From NCBI GenBank assembly GCA_020796225.1, contig CM036774.1, forward strand, positions 28,176,791-28,240,790: a stretch of 64,000 nt of DNA, in the 5' to 3' direction. The first letter of the stretch is position 1. Every line of letters starts with the position of its first letter. The position numbers were made by a program, and so were the translations under genes. The stretch comes from Arion vulgaris. Its lineage: Eukaryota > Mollusca > Gastropoda > Stylommatophora > Arionidae. The notes beneath the pieces are model-generated. The model ran no database searches, was not told the origin of the DNA, and saw only the letters and a program-made list of their open reading frames with translations. Below are positions 30,955 through 41,048 of the stretch, one piece after another.

Positions 30955-31240
30955 GTGATCCCTGACCTCTTGTAGGTGATATTAAGTTCTAATCCTATCG
31001 GAGACAGACAATAAAACTTAGTCATGTGTCAAGTTGAGCATGTAAAAAAACCCTTTGGGAGTTGAAAATTGATAAGATTAGGCAGAAAGCAAGCTACCGG
31101 ATCAAATTTATTACAATCAAATTCTACAAAAAAAGTTCCGCATCTTCAAAATTACGATGGAGGCTCTTACTGGTACTAAAGAGTTCATGCACTGCCTCTG
31201 AGACCTTCATGTGGAAGAAAGAGTTTGAAACACACACCTG
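30955..31240 (+). mobile_element. SINE family D copy, 5'-truncated
   Basis: Body sequence gtaggtgatattaagttcta, gtcaagttgagcatgtaaaa, then a diverged 3' half ending near ggaagaaagagtttgaaaca. It forms an inverted pair with the copy at 30,408. Confidence 0.6.
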
Positions 31241-31309
31241 GTTCTTCTTCTTCATCTGTATTTGTTCTTACCTCCGCTTGTTAATTCTTCTTTGTGTTTA
31301 GATGTGATT

Positions 31310-31800
31310 TTGTAGCCTGTTTGTTGCCGGAGCCCTCAAGAGCAGCAAATAATAGTACCACTGAAACCTGCAAGGCTTGTTGTAAGAGGTGACTGAGGTA
31401 GGGGCTTCTTCTTCTTCTAACCAGGGCTGAAAGTTTTCACTCTTGGGCAGTCAATGCCAATTTGTAGAATCTGCATGTGTTCTGTAATTGTGGAAGACTA
31501 GTGTAAAGTGTATTATGAACAGATGGGTGTGTGGGATGAGTTCTTGTCCAGCTGTATGTAGTCCAGGGCATTCAAGCAAGAATGACTGCACTTTCTACAG
31601 TGTGGTAGGGGTGTGGGTTTATTCTGTGAGTTAGGGGCAAGGGAAGCTACCCTAGTAAATAAAATTGCAGAAATCGGATTTCTGGCCTACTTAGGCCATA
31701 ACTGGCACATCATACAATCGCTCTTAGGCTCAGATCACATACAAATCACAGAGAGTGGTTAACAAGTGGTCGATATGGAGTGTTTCAAGGAAAAAGAGGT
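31310..31800 (+). mobile_element. SINE family A copy split by a LINE-tail insertion
   Basis: The left half (aataatagtaccactgaaac ... gtgactgaggtaggggc) and right half (gggaagctaccctagtaaat ... aagtggtcgatatggagtgt) are separated by 31,406-31,631. That insert begins ttcttcttcttctaaccagg (reversed GAA tail). The 7-bp repeat taggggc at 31,399-31,405 and 31,632-31,638 is the likely TSD. Confidence 0.75.
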
Positions 31801-32485
31801 ATGTGGTTTTTTGCGTATGCAGTCATTCACCAAAATACAATAATGATAGTTCAATCAATGAACCAATACAGAAACAGCATGCTAATGAAAGTCTGCAGAT
31901 TTTTGTTTTGTGCATATTTTGTAATATTTATGCAGCATTTTCACACAGGACAGAACACTCAAGAGAAATAGAGACACAGTGTCAAAAAGCAAATGCAGTG
32001 ACCTACCAGCTGGCATCCCTTTCTACAACACCCAAATATCAAGATGGAAGTGAAAAGACTGATGATAAAAAGTATTTTCCTACCAACACTTTGTTACCAG
32101 TGCCAAACTTGGTCTCTTACAGCAACACATCACAGAAAACTCACCATGTGTGAAATGAAATGCTTGAGGAAGGCAGTGGGAGTCACTAGGGAAAAATAGA
32201 CTACAAATGAGGACATCAGAAGCAGAGTGGGCATAACTTCATGCGCTGAATACATCGAAAAACAATAAATGCAGTGGTTTGGACATTTAATGAGAATGAA
32301 ATACAACCAACCACCAATACACAATAATATAGGTACAGACTAAGGAAAGACCAAGAAAAAGATGGATAGACAATATCAAGACCACACTACAAACCAGATA
32401 TAACACAACAAGGCGACTCACTGGCCAGACCTAAAAGCCCACATCGGGACTGCCTAGAGTAGTTGATAGAGTGGCTCTAGGCTGT
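31800..32485 (+). mobile_element. LINE C-terminal region
   Basis: Encodes LASLSTTPKYQDGS, then MKCLRKAVGVTRE, NEDIRSRVGI, MQWFGHLMRMKYNQPP and a downstream KTKKKMDRQ stretch, the RT thumb/C-terminus of the LINE also found reversed at 38.17-38.58 kb. Stops break the frame. Confidence 0.72.
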
Positions 32486-32955
32486 GAGACGCTTAGCTGG
32501 TTGAACCACGTCCGGCATTTGTTGAGCCCGTCTTACCAGCGATACGTGAGTACCGAAGTCGGAGAAATCTGCCTGTATGCGAGGAATCTAATTAGTACAT
32601 TTAGCACGGCAGTAAGATTTACAATGCCGCGCCTTTAAGAATGAAAAAATTCCACAAAAATCAGTTAGAGATGAACTCTTGAGTGACAAGAAAAAAATCA
32701 TCCCTTTTACGGCAAGGGACAACCAGCTACATTCTATGGGAATAGACAATAGACAGTAACATATTTTTCTGTTGAATTAAGTGTTTTCTACATATTTCTT
32801 TTTTTCAGAGCTCTTGATAGTCAGGATAAAGTAGTGAAGAAACAGTCAATGCTATAGCTCGCTGTTATCCCATGAAAATAGAGATCCGACATAATGCCTT
32901 GTGAGTTACATGTCATCTTATTTGTTTCAGTTCTCTCATTCACATCATATCCAGC
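32486..32955. other. Unassigned repeat-like sequence
   Basis: The first part (gctgtgagacgcttagctgg, gtaccgaagtcggagaaatc) resembles sequence near 26,612 and may be another SINE. The remainder has no recognised feature. Confidence 0.35.
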
Positions 32956-32959
32956 ACGC

Positions 32960-33265
32960 TTCGCCCGAGTGGTTACCGGGCCCAAATTGGGGTGTAAAGA
33001 ATAGAACCACTTTAACTCTCCATGCATGTCGAAGAGGCACTAGGGAGATTTGATGGGGCTAGCTACCTCACACCGTAAAACGCTATTTGGCTACAGAACG
33101 GAGAGCGAACCGAGAAACGCTTGGTTGAAACCAGATACATCGCTGAAGGGTAAGCACCAGAGCTCCAAATGGTGCTGAAGATGTGACGTAAACACACCAA
33201 TGCTAAGGCTGCATGAATCAGATTTCCACATGAATAGAATTTATGGGAGGTCTGGTAATCTGTCT
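32960..33265 (+). mobile_element. SINE family E copy, best full-length example
   Basis: Head cgcccgagtggttaccgggc (CCGAGTGGTTA resembles a tRNA-Leu/Ser A box), shared core aaagaatagaaccacttta ... gcatgtcgaagaggcact, then gctagctacctcacaccgta, cggagagcgaaccgagaaac and a 3' half with atgaatcagatttccacatg. No good B box is seen. Confidence 0.78.
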
Positions 33266-33299
33266 GGGTTCGCGTAAAATTTCCCCGCAAGTAGCGTTT

Positions 33300-33430
33300 G
33301 TTGACTAGCAATTTTAAATTTGGGGGAAAACCCCGTAGGTCCCCATCAGTTGAAAGGGGTTTTTTTTAAAAAAAATTTTTTGGGAAAAGGGATTTAAAAA
33401 AAATAAAAATTAAACCCGGGGTCAAGGTAC
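33300..33430. other. Suspect low-quality block
   Basis: About 130 bases dominated by runs (ggggaaaacccc, tttttttt, aaaaaaaa, ggggtttt-like edges). It interrupts sequence of normal composition and looks like consensus error rather than biology. Confidence 0.5.
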
Positions 33431-33611
33431 TTGGTGAAGGGTAATAAAAACGTTCTGTGATGGGCAATGCTGCTGCAATCATTTTTAATTTCAAATTCAT
33501 CGAAAACATTTTATTTCGTAGTTTGTTCCAACAGAAAGAACTCCTTAGCCTTACATGTAGTGCATTTATCTCGGATCTTACGCATGTGAGCCATGGCTAT
33601 AATCCATTCAG

Positions 33612-33821
33612 CCGCCCGCCTGCCCAGCGTTTTCGTAGCACGTTGGACTACGGGTGACAAGTTCTCTGTGAGTGCGGGTTCAACTCCACGGACTGGCAGA
33701 AATGCCACAGGTTCTCCAGATTTACGGTGTTCGTGGCACCGAACTGAAGGGTTACGATGTCCATGACACCGAGCCGAAGAGCATTCAGCGCAAGTGCTTC
33801 TGGATCGAAAAAAAAATAATA
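33612..33821 (+). mobile_element. SINE family C, tRNA-derived, with TSD
   Basis: Plus-strand reference copy: head gccgcccgcctgcccagcg, then acgttggactacgggtgaca, B box GGGTTCAACTCC, body cggtgttcgtggcaccgaac, end ctggatcgaaaaaaaaataa. Direct repeats aatccattcag (33,601-33,611) and aatccatttag (33,822-33,832) differ at one base. Confidence 0.88.
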
Positions 33822-33989
33822 AATCCATTTAGCCTGATGCACCACTTTAATCTTAAATATCCATTAATGTCTACATTAAAACATGTATGAAATGTGCATC
33901 AATTTCATTATATTAACATGATGTTTAATTTGTGTTTTTTAATGTTCAGTTTTTTTATTGCATCAAATTTGTTCATTTGTAATGTTCAG

Positions 33990-34351
33990 ACTGCAGACCT
34001 TCGTAAATGGATGTTTATGTAGAATAGAGGGACTGAGATGGTATGATAAGATTACAAACGAGGAACTCAGAGACAGAACTAAGCAAGTTCCAGTGGAGAA
34101 ACAACTAAGGAAGAGACGCTGGCAATGAATAGGACATACATTGAGAAGACCGTCCGGAAGCATTTCAGGATGGGCACTATTTTGGAACCCACATGGAAAG
34201 AGGAGTAGGGGAAGCCCTAGACAGACCTGGAGAAGAGAGCTGGAGGATGATATTATAAAGATATGTAAAACATGGAAAGAGAGAGGAAGAGCTGGAAGAA
34301 GTTTGTTGAAGACCTGTGCTCCGTTGAGAGTTGAAAGGGAAGAAGAAGAAG
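33990..34351 (+). mobile_element. RTE-like LINE 3' end, 5'-truncated, with 9-bp TSD
   Basis: A 362-bp insert bounded by aatgttcag at 33,981-33,989 and 34,352-34,360. It encodes LRWYDKITNEELR, GRPRQTWRRELEDD-like residues (here GSPRQTWRRELEDD) and ends in gaagaagaagaa, the typical microsatellite 3' tail of RTE elements. Confidence 0.88.
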
Positions 34352-34360
34352 AATGTTCAG

Positions 34361-34605
34361 GAACAATTTTCACCACAGACGGAAGTATCGTTAAGGAAAT
34401 TGGCAATCGATGCACAAAAACTAACCATGTACTGGGGCAGTTAACACAAAGAGATACCGCTAAAAACAAAAACAAATCTTATAAGAACGATTTTCTGACA
34501 GACACTATGTTATCAGTGTCAAACATGGTCAATAACTGCAGCTAATGAACGGAAAATCATAACGACAGAGATGAGGTGTCTTAGAAGAGCTGCAGGTGTG
34601 GCAAT
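34361..34605 (+). mobile_element. LINE RT fragment
   Basis: Encodes FTTDGSIVKEIGNRCTKTN and a following LTDTMLSVSNMV, resembling the connection region of an RT (scaffold before LTYGSE-type motifs). It is the target into which the RTE end at 33,990 was inserted. Confidence 0.5.
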
Positions 34606-34609
34606 CTTC

Positions 34610-35060
34610 TTCTTCTTCTCTTGTGTCACACTGTTACCGGGTTATTGCCCAGTCTCATGGTTTTCTGTTTTTGTCTTGCGCTGTTCTGGCGTCTTAGGCG
34701 ATTGTTATTTTTGCTCTTTGACAGGATTCTGCTATACCATCTAACCATCTTTTCTTGGTCTACCTCTAGCCTTCTTCCCTGATGTTTTGTTTTAGAAGAA
34801 TGTGTATACTGTGCAGCTTGAATGCATTCTTATTAAGTGACCAAACCACTTCATTCTTTGTTTCTCAATGTAATTCAAGCAAGGTTCTGTGCCAACTTTC
34901 TTTCTTATGCTGATATTGCTGACTTGTCTTTTCTGGTGTTTTGGTAACTTTTCGCAGGCAACGCATTTTACATGTAGTTATTTTTTGTGACTGCGCTTTG
35001 CTCATTGTCCATGTTTGGCTCTAGTAACACAAATAAGGTATGAACATGCTGCTGATCATA
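34610..35060 (-). mobile_element. LINE 3' region, same family as 15.7 kb
   Basis: Begins with a reversed GAA tail (cttcttcttctcttgtgtca) and shares cactgttaccgggttattgc, tgcgctgttctggcgtctta and ccaaaccacttcattctttg with 15,700-16,090. Confidence 0.65.
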
Positions 35061-35064
35061 TGTT

Positions 35065-35285
35065 GCTTAGCTGTAACAATAAGAGACAAAATTATAAATG
35101 AAGAAATCAAAAGAAGACTGGTTATGAAACCAGTAAAGCAATTCAAAAACAGCAACAGCTAAAATGGTTTGAACACCTAACAAGAATGCCCTAGTATCGC
35201 CTACCACAGAGAGCCACACATAAAATGTAAAACGAGTACAGAGGTCCAACGCCCCACATGGGGGCATTTTCATCATTAAGGGGGA
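35065..35285 (+). mobile_element. LINE C-terminal scrap
   Basis: Encodes AIQKQQQLKWFEHLTRMP, a diverged QxQWFGHLxRM motif as in the LINE ends at 32.25 and 38.35 kb. Confidence 0.55.
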
Positions 35286-35870
35286 CAATGGACTCGTTCA
35301 GAGTTTAATTAATGTTCATGATGTTCCAAAACCGATATATCGGCTTTTGGATGTCTGTTGACAAAAACGAATGTTGCTTCACAATCACTTTACTGAAGTT
35401 TTAAATATCTTCAATAAACGAAAAGTACGTATATCTAGGTACATTTCTACCTCCTAGCAACAAAGCTTTCAAAGTGGCAAAGCTTGTTTTATTGTGTAAA
35501 AATCGAGTCTTTTTTGTTTAACTGTGATTTGTCCGACATTTGCCAACCTTGTCATGAAGACCAAAATAAGTTCATACAGTGCAATCTTGAGTATGTAATA
35601 GTATTGGACATAGCCACGCACATCATATTTCCGCCACAGAAAGCAGGTCTGGTTTGATTTGGCTTAGAATGTTAGGTATGATGGGAAAAGCAACCAAGAA
35701 ACATCAAGGTGTTTGACTCAAAAAACAAGTTCATTATTTTGATTACCAGAGTAATGGATACTCACTGTGCAACTAGATTATACAAGTGTCCTTAGAGTAC
35801 CATTTTGTAGTTGTATAGTTAACGAAGGAGCATATGTATTTCTCAAACATATATCATCTGATGTGAAATA
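35286..35870. other. Probable 5' part of the hAT element, unassigned
   Basis: AT-rich sequence leading into the transposase remnant. No terminal inverted repeat or intact frame is recognisable at its left edge. Confidence 0.35.
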
Positions 35871-35879
35871 TTATTATAT

Positions 35880-37548
35880 TAATGTATTCCACATTAATGT
35901 CTTTAATGCCAACAATGCTTGACCAACGAATCAATGAAGCGAGGTCGTCTTGAAGAACATTTGAAGGCGAAACATATTGCTCATATTAATTCAGATTTGA
36001 ATTACTATCAAACTTTAAAGACAAATTTTGAAAAAAAGAGCAACATTAAAGTCTCTATTTACTGCTCATACTGCAACTGTCAATCGTACTCTTGAGGCTA
36101 GTTATTCAAACGTCTTTACTCATTGCTAAATGTAGGGAAAATCGTACTATGGGAAAGAATTTAATCAAACCATCAATATCAACATTTCTTAAAATGATTC
36201 TGGAAAAAAAGATGACAAAGAGGCGAAAGCTATGCCACTCAGTAAGAATACTGTTAGCAAAAGAATAGACAAAATGAGTAAAGATATTGAAATGGAACTT
36301 GTTGAAAAGCTGAAAACAAAAAAATTCTCAGTGCAAATAGATGAATCAACTTTGAGAGACAGTGAGGCTGTATTAATAACTACGTAAGATATATTGATAA
36401 AGTGAATTTTGCTGACGAAATGTTGCTCTGTAAGTCATTAGAAAGCACCACTACCTCCAAAGATATACATAAGCCAAACAATTACATACATGTCAAAAAT
36501 ATACCAATGAAAAAAGGTGCTTCAAAAAGGTGAAAAAAAAATGATGTTCTTGATGGGCAAGAAAAATGGCTGCTTAAAATTGATGAAAGATGAGAATTCA
36601 AAACTGCTTCTTATGCAATGTGTTATTCCCAGGGAAAATTTGGTAGTTAAAAATATTTCGCCTGTTCAAAATGAAGTACTAAATTAAGTTATAAAGTGTA
36701 TCAATGCCATTAAAGATAATGCCAAATGTGAGCGTCTCTTCAGGCTGTTTTGTGAAGAACAGACTTTTACTTCACACTAAAGTAATATGGCTCACGAAAG
36801 GAAACTGCATGAACAGATTTATGGAACTATTTGATACTCTTAGTGATTTTTTAAGTGATAAACCTGAAATGAAGTATCTGTTAACGTTCGATGGTAAAGC
36901 ATTTGTGAGTTATCTAGCCGATATCTTTGAAAACTAAATATATTACATAATCAACTTCAAGGAACAAACGAAATTCGTGCTGATGCAAAGCAAAGATATT
37001 TGGTTTCATTACCTTTATTGAATTGTGTCATAAATATATTTACAACAAGAGTTTTGAAAAGTTTCATTGGCTCCAGAAATGAGAAGTGACTGATACCGCT
37101 TTACTTGTTATTGTCGATCATTTGAAAATTGTGTCGGTTACTTAAAAGAAATATTTTCTGATTAGAAATAAATAGATTTTCCACCTGGGATGTTGCAGCC
37201 AATGTTAGTGGATTTGTCTGATATTTCAAATATGCAGTGTCAGGAAGAACTCGCAGAAAAGTAAAATCATGAGTCAGTTAAAACTTCCTTTAATATAAAA
37301 GGAGCCATGGCATGGCTTTGTGAGGAAACAGAAATCCAAATGTGTAAGAAAACTGTTATTACCATTTCCATCTTCATATTTAGCTGTTTGTGGATTTAGT
37401 GCCATAACTTATTTGTTGCTGCTAAAAACAAACAAATATCGACTGGATGTAACACAACGAGGAGACTTGAGACTGAAGCTAACTAAATTGGAACCTAACA
37501 TAAAATCTCTTTGCAGCATGTATCAAGAGCAAGGATCTCACTAAGTGT
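35880..37548 (+). pseudogene. hAT-type transposase, decayed
   Basis: Frames joined across many breaks read like the hAT (ZBED5/SCAND3-like) transposases common in animals: MGKNLIKPSISTFLKMI (about 36,150), MPLSKNTVSKRIDKMS and EKLKTKKFSVQIDESTLRDS (36,235-36,360), LLLHTKVIWLTKGNCMNRFM then ELFDTLSDFLSDKPEMKYLL (36,760-36,890), and the C-terminal dimerisation block with RKLLLPFPSSYLAVCGFSA and RGDLRLKLTKLEPNIKSL (37,345-37,520). Stops and shifts prevent expression. Degradation exceeds that of the host genes, so this one is probably a true pseudogene. Confidence 0.85.
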
Positions 37549-37744
37549 AAGTAATAAATAATTACTAATAATTAAAATAAGGTAGAAAAATGTGTCATTA
37601 AAATTATTTCGTACTTTAAGTTCATTTCTCCATTATATGTTTTTGAAAATTTACTTACTGTGTTTTCTCAACAATTGCCTAGTGATTTCTTCCTAAAACC
37701 TATAATTGAACTTTTTCAGTGAACAATTCAATTTTTGAAATAAA

Positions 37745-37831
37745 AATATGACTATATGTTACATAGGGGGCGTACCAATTTTTGAAAGGCTTTGGGGAGG
37801 ACATGGACAAAAAGGTTGGGAAACACTGGCC
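37745..37831 (+). mobile_element. hAT 3' terminal region and inverted repeat
   Basis: Ends ggacaaaaaggttgggaaacactgg-like sequence, the reverse of the CAGTGTTTCCCAA hAT terminus. The mirrored terminus cagtgtttcccaaacttttt occurs at 46,636. Confidence 0.78.
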
Positions 37832-38025
37832 TAGAGAGAACAATATTAGAGGGCAGGGTTCCAGGACGGAGGGCAGAGGCAGACCAAGAAGAAGATGGCT
37901 ACAAGATATTAAAGAAACCATGAATATGACCATCAACGAAGTGGGTGAGATGGCTAGAAATAGAGGGAATTTCAGATGCGCTGCCAAGAGAGCAACGTCC
38001 TATAAAGGATACGCACATTGACAAT
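37832..38025 (+). mobile_element. RTE-like LINE 3' end
   Basis: Open frame with RGRPRRRWLQDIKETMNM and a following MARNRGNFR, the R(G/K)RPRxxWxxDI motif of RTE-like C-termini. It is directly adjacent to the hAT terminus. Confidence 0.65.
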
Positions 38026-38171
38026 GAGTAGGTTAGTAATGTAACATTTCCTATAACGCTTAATATGCAAGAGGTTAGACTATTTTCCTTCAGAATGGCT
38101 CGTAATTGTGAATTGAATCATCTATCACTGTCTCCTTACGACTTCTTCTACTATCAATACATTGTCTTTTC

Positions 38172-38585
38172 TCAGGTTGATGATGGGACTGGCTGTCCAC
38201 TCTTGCAGCTAAGCGTAGAAGTGCTATCTTTGTGTTCCATGGCCAAATGACTCGCCTTTGTTGTGTTATATCCATCTTTATTTGGTGTGGTCTTGATCAC
38301 TTTATTGTATGCTGTTATTGGTGGCTGGTTGTATTCCATTCTCATTAAATATCCAAACCACTGCATTTGTTGTCTTTCGATATATTCAGTGTATGAAGTT
38401 ATGCCCACTCTGCTTCTGATGTCCTCATTTCGTAGTCTGTTTTTCCTGGTAACCTCCACTGCCTTCCTCAAGCATTTCATTTTACACGTGGTGAGCTTTT
38501 TGTGGTGTGTTGCTGTCAGATGTCAGAAGTGTTGGTAGAAAAACACTTTTTATCATCTGTCTTTTCACTTCGATCTTGATCTTTG
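38172..38585 (-). mobile_element. LINE C-terminal region
   Basis: The minus-strand frame has MKCLRKAVEVTRKNRLRNED, IRSRVGITSYTEYIERQQMQ and WFGYLMRMEYNQPPITAYN, the same family as 31.8-32.5 kb (+). Confidence 0.78.
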
Positions 38586-38589
38586 GATG

Positions 38590-39355
38590 TGTCAGTAATG
38601 GTGCCAACTGGTAGGTCACTGCATTTGCTTTGTGGCATCGTGTCTCTATTTCTCTATCGAGTTTTCCGTCCTATGTGAAAATGTTGCCTAAATATTTTAA
38701 TTCTTCTTCTTCTTCGGCCCTAAATACTTTATGAGTTCTCACTTTTTTTCTTATTAACTCATAGAATACTACAAGCCACCTTGTAAACTGTTAGAGAAGT
38801 GCCTATTTTCCGAAAATCCACTAATGTACCAAATGTCAATTTCATTCTATTTGTACATAGTTCTTTGTTGATTAAATAAAAGGAATTTATCAAATAAAGT
38901 TGCCAGCACTGCGCATTCTGATATATTCAATTGTGTTCCTCTGCTCTTTAAAATCTATTCTAAGCCCCAGCGTGTACTAAAGCACATTCACTGTGCGTAC
39001 ACTAAAAGTTAAGAGCAGGAGATATTAGTCTAACTATATTGCAGGTCCAGAAGTCTCCAATTACGTCAGACCAATCAGATTTGATATGCTGTCACGGTAT
39101 AACACAGAATGTGATAATATAAAGTGGGAGATTTCTCCTGTTTGTAAAATCTAAGAGTTATTTGTATGCACAAATGTATGCTCTGTAGGAAAATAAGCAA
39201 ATACTTGGACCGAAATTCGAATCGGCATGATCACATTGCAGTGGAGGACTACCGAAAACGCAACTTACTCCTGTTCTCGGTGTTAACATCAAAGATCACA
39301 AAGAATGGTTAACTTGATTGATAATAACAAAAGCAAAAAAACAAACAACTAATGA
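38590..39355. other. Intergenic sequence downstream of SLC22 gene
   Basis: AT-rich. A GAA-tail scrap (ttcttcttcttcttcgg) lies at 38,701-38,720. I see no gene and no clear poly(A) signal on the minus strand close to the SLC22 stop. Confidence 0.4.
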
Positions 39356-41036
39356 CTAAAAGTCACTAGATTTGGTCAGTTCATCAGACAGACTGTCATG
39401 TTCTCGATTGTCCTCAAGCATATTCACATCACTATGAGGGTTTAACAATTCTTTTCTAGCGGTGCTTTCTGCGAGAGGAACATCTTTTGTTTCCCTCGTG
39501 ATGAGAGTAACAAATGTTGACGAGACAAGAAGAAATGCTATAATGGCATAGGATGTCACTGCCATGTCATCAAAATTAACAGCAAATGGAGCTACAGCAC
39601 TGCCAACACTGAAAACACTAAAAGCTACTATATCCCAAGTTTCTTACAACCGTAGGGTACAACTCAATACACCAAAATCCAACAACGTTAAGTACAACTC
39701 CAACTGTAACTTTTGTCAATATACATAATCCACTAATTATTGCGCCCTGTGATGATAGATCTTGCCCTACCAAAGACACAATCAGGCAGCCTAAAGATCC
39801 TAAGACTGAAATAACAAAATAGAATATAACCGAAAGACGTCTTCCAAAGTTGCTGACAGCATATGTAATAGTTAACTGTACAGGTATCTGTAGAGCTGCC
39901 ATAAGAAACATATTCAAAAATACATTTCCATACAGAGCAGATACGCCGTAAGTAATGCCATAAACAACAACACCTAATGTACAATTTATGTAAGCCATGG
40001 CTAGAGTTACTTTTGCAATCTGAAATGTGGAAAATAAATCGATGAAGGTGTACATTCTACCATTTTGTCTGATTTCTTGCTCCTCCATGGCAATCTTTGT
40101 AATTAGAGCTAGTGTTCCAGGAGGTAATGGTTTCCGGTTACTTCGAGCAATTTTTTCAAAAGCTTTCAGGGCCATTTCTAACTTGCCATGAACAGCCAGC
40201 CATCTTGGACTTTCTGGAAAGTAAAACCAACCAAATAAAAATGGTACATACAGTACAGCACCGGTAACATGAAGAAAAACAAAATCATCAAGGACATACG
40301 CAGCTCCAGCAAACATAGACAGTCCTATTGCATTTGTTGGAATCCCTGCATGAATTGGTCGCCACCTTGGAGGAGAAAACTCTAACAGATATGGATATCC
40401 AGTTATGATGACGAACCCAAGAGTAATTCCTACCAAAAATTTACATGCAGCAAACATTTCCCAGGAGACACTGAATCCAGTTAAGAACTCTACAACACAG
40501 CATAACAACATCGGTCCGTAGACAACTTTCTTTCTCCCAAAGTAATCTGCTAGATGACCTGACAATACTGTTCCACATAAAAGCCCCACCATCTGAATAG
40601 ATATGATAATCTGTTTAATCCAAGCCTTGTCACAAATTAAATTCCATTCCGTCACAATTGTTCGGGAAGTTCCAATGAATTGAAATACGTCACATTTTGT
40701 TCCGTTTATGTAGCACATTTTAAATGTCTGGTTACCAAGAACAACTTTTTGTGCAATCCATGATGTCGTCAAATTGTTAGATAAGTTATTGACTTTCTCT
40801 TCATTTTCTATAGATCTGTTGAAAGATACACTTTGAAAACTATCATCTGATGAAGAAATGATACAATACCAGCCTGGAGTCATTCCAGCATAAACCATCT
40901 GTGCGAAACTGAAACTACAAGCGCAGTACACAAAGAGCAAACCAAACAATCCCACAAAATGAAAGCGTCCATAAATGCCTAGTTTATTTAACAGTTCATC
41001 CACATTGTCCAATGGCTTATCCTCGCTTTCTATCAT
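39356..41036 (-). CDS. SLC22-type organic ion transporter, single exon
   Basis: A major-facilitator transporter of the organic cation/anion (OCT/OAT/OCTN) family, about 559 residues once one extra base in an A4 run at 39,620-39,623 is discounted. The ATG at 41,036 gives MIESEDKPLDNVDELLNKLG, the usual SLC22 N-terminus. TM1 is at about residues 26-45, followed by a large extracellular loop with four N-glycosylation sequons (NRS, NLT, NQT, NGT near 73, 88, 102, 111) and Cys residues. Motif GHLADYFGRKK (about 160-170) is the MFS loop 2-3 signature, ESPRWL (about 275-280) is the SLC22 signature, and NVVGFWCIELYPTVVRNLG marks TM10-11. After the shift the frame continues FSVFSVGSAVAPFAVNF to TM12 and an acidic tail ending TKSSDF. 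It would sit in the plasma membrane. The substrate is not predictable. No intron interrupts the CDS. An upstream in-frame TTG at 41,051 is preceded by the uORF array. Confidence 0.92.
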
Positions 41037-41048
41037 TTTTAAAACGAA

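Noticed and set aside
31755..32153. Downstream PTPN23 phosphatase exon
   Set aside because: The frame shows LINE C-terminal motifs just downstream and none of the phosphatase signatures (no YINAS or HC(x)5R).
35880..37548. Domesticated hAT (ZBED-like) host gene
   Set aside because: Multiple stops and shifts, no intact domain, and terminal repeat sequence still attached. It is a decayed transposon.
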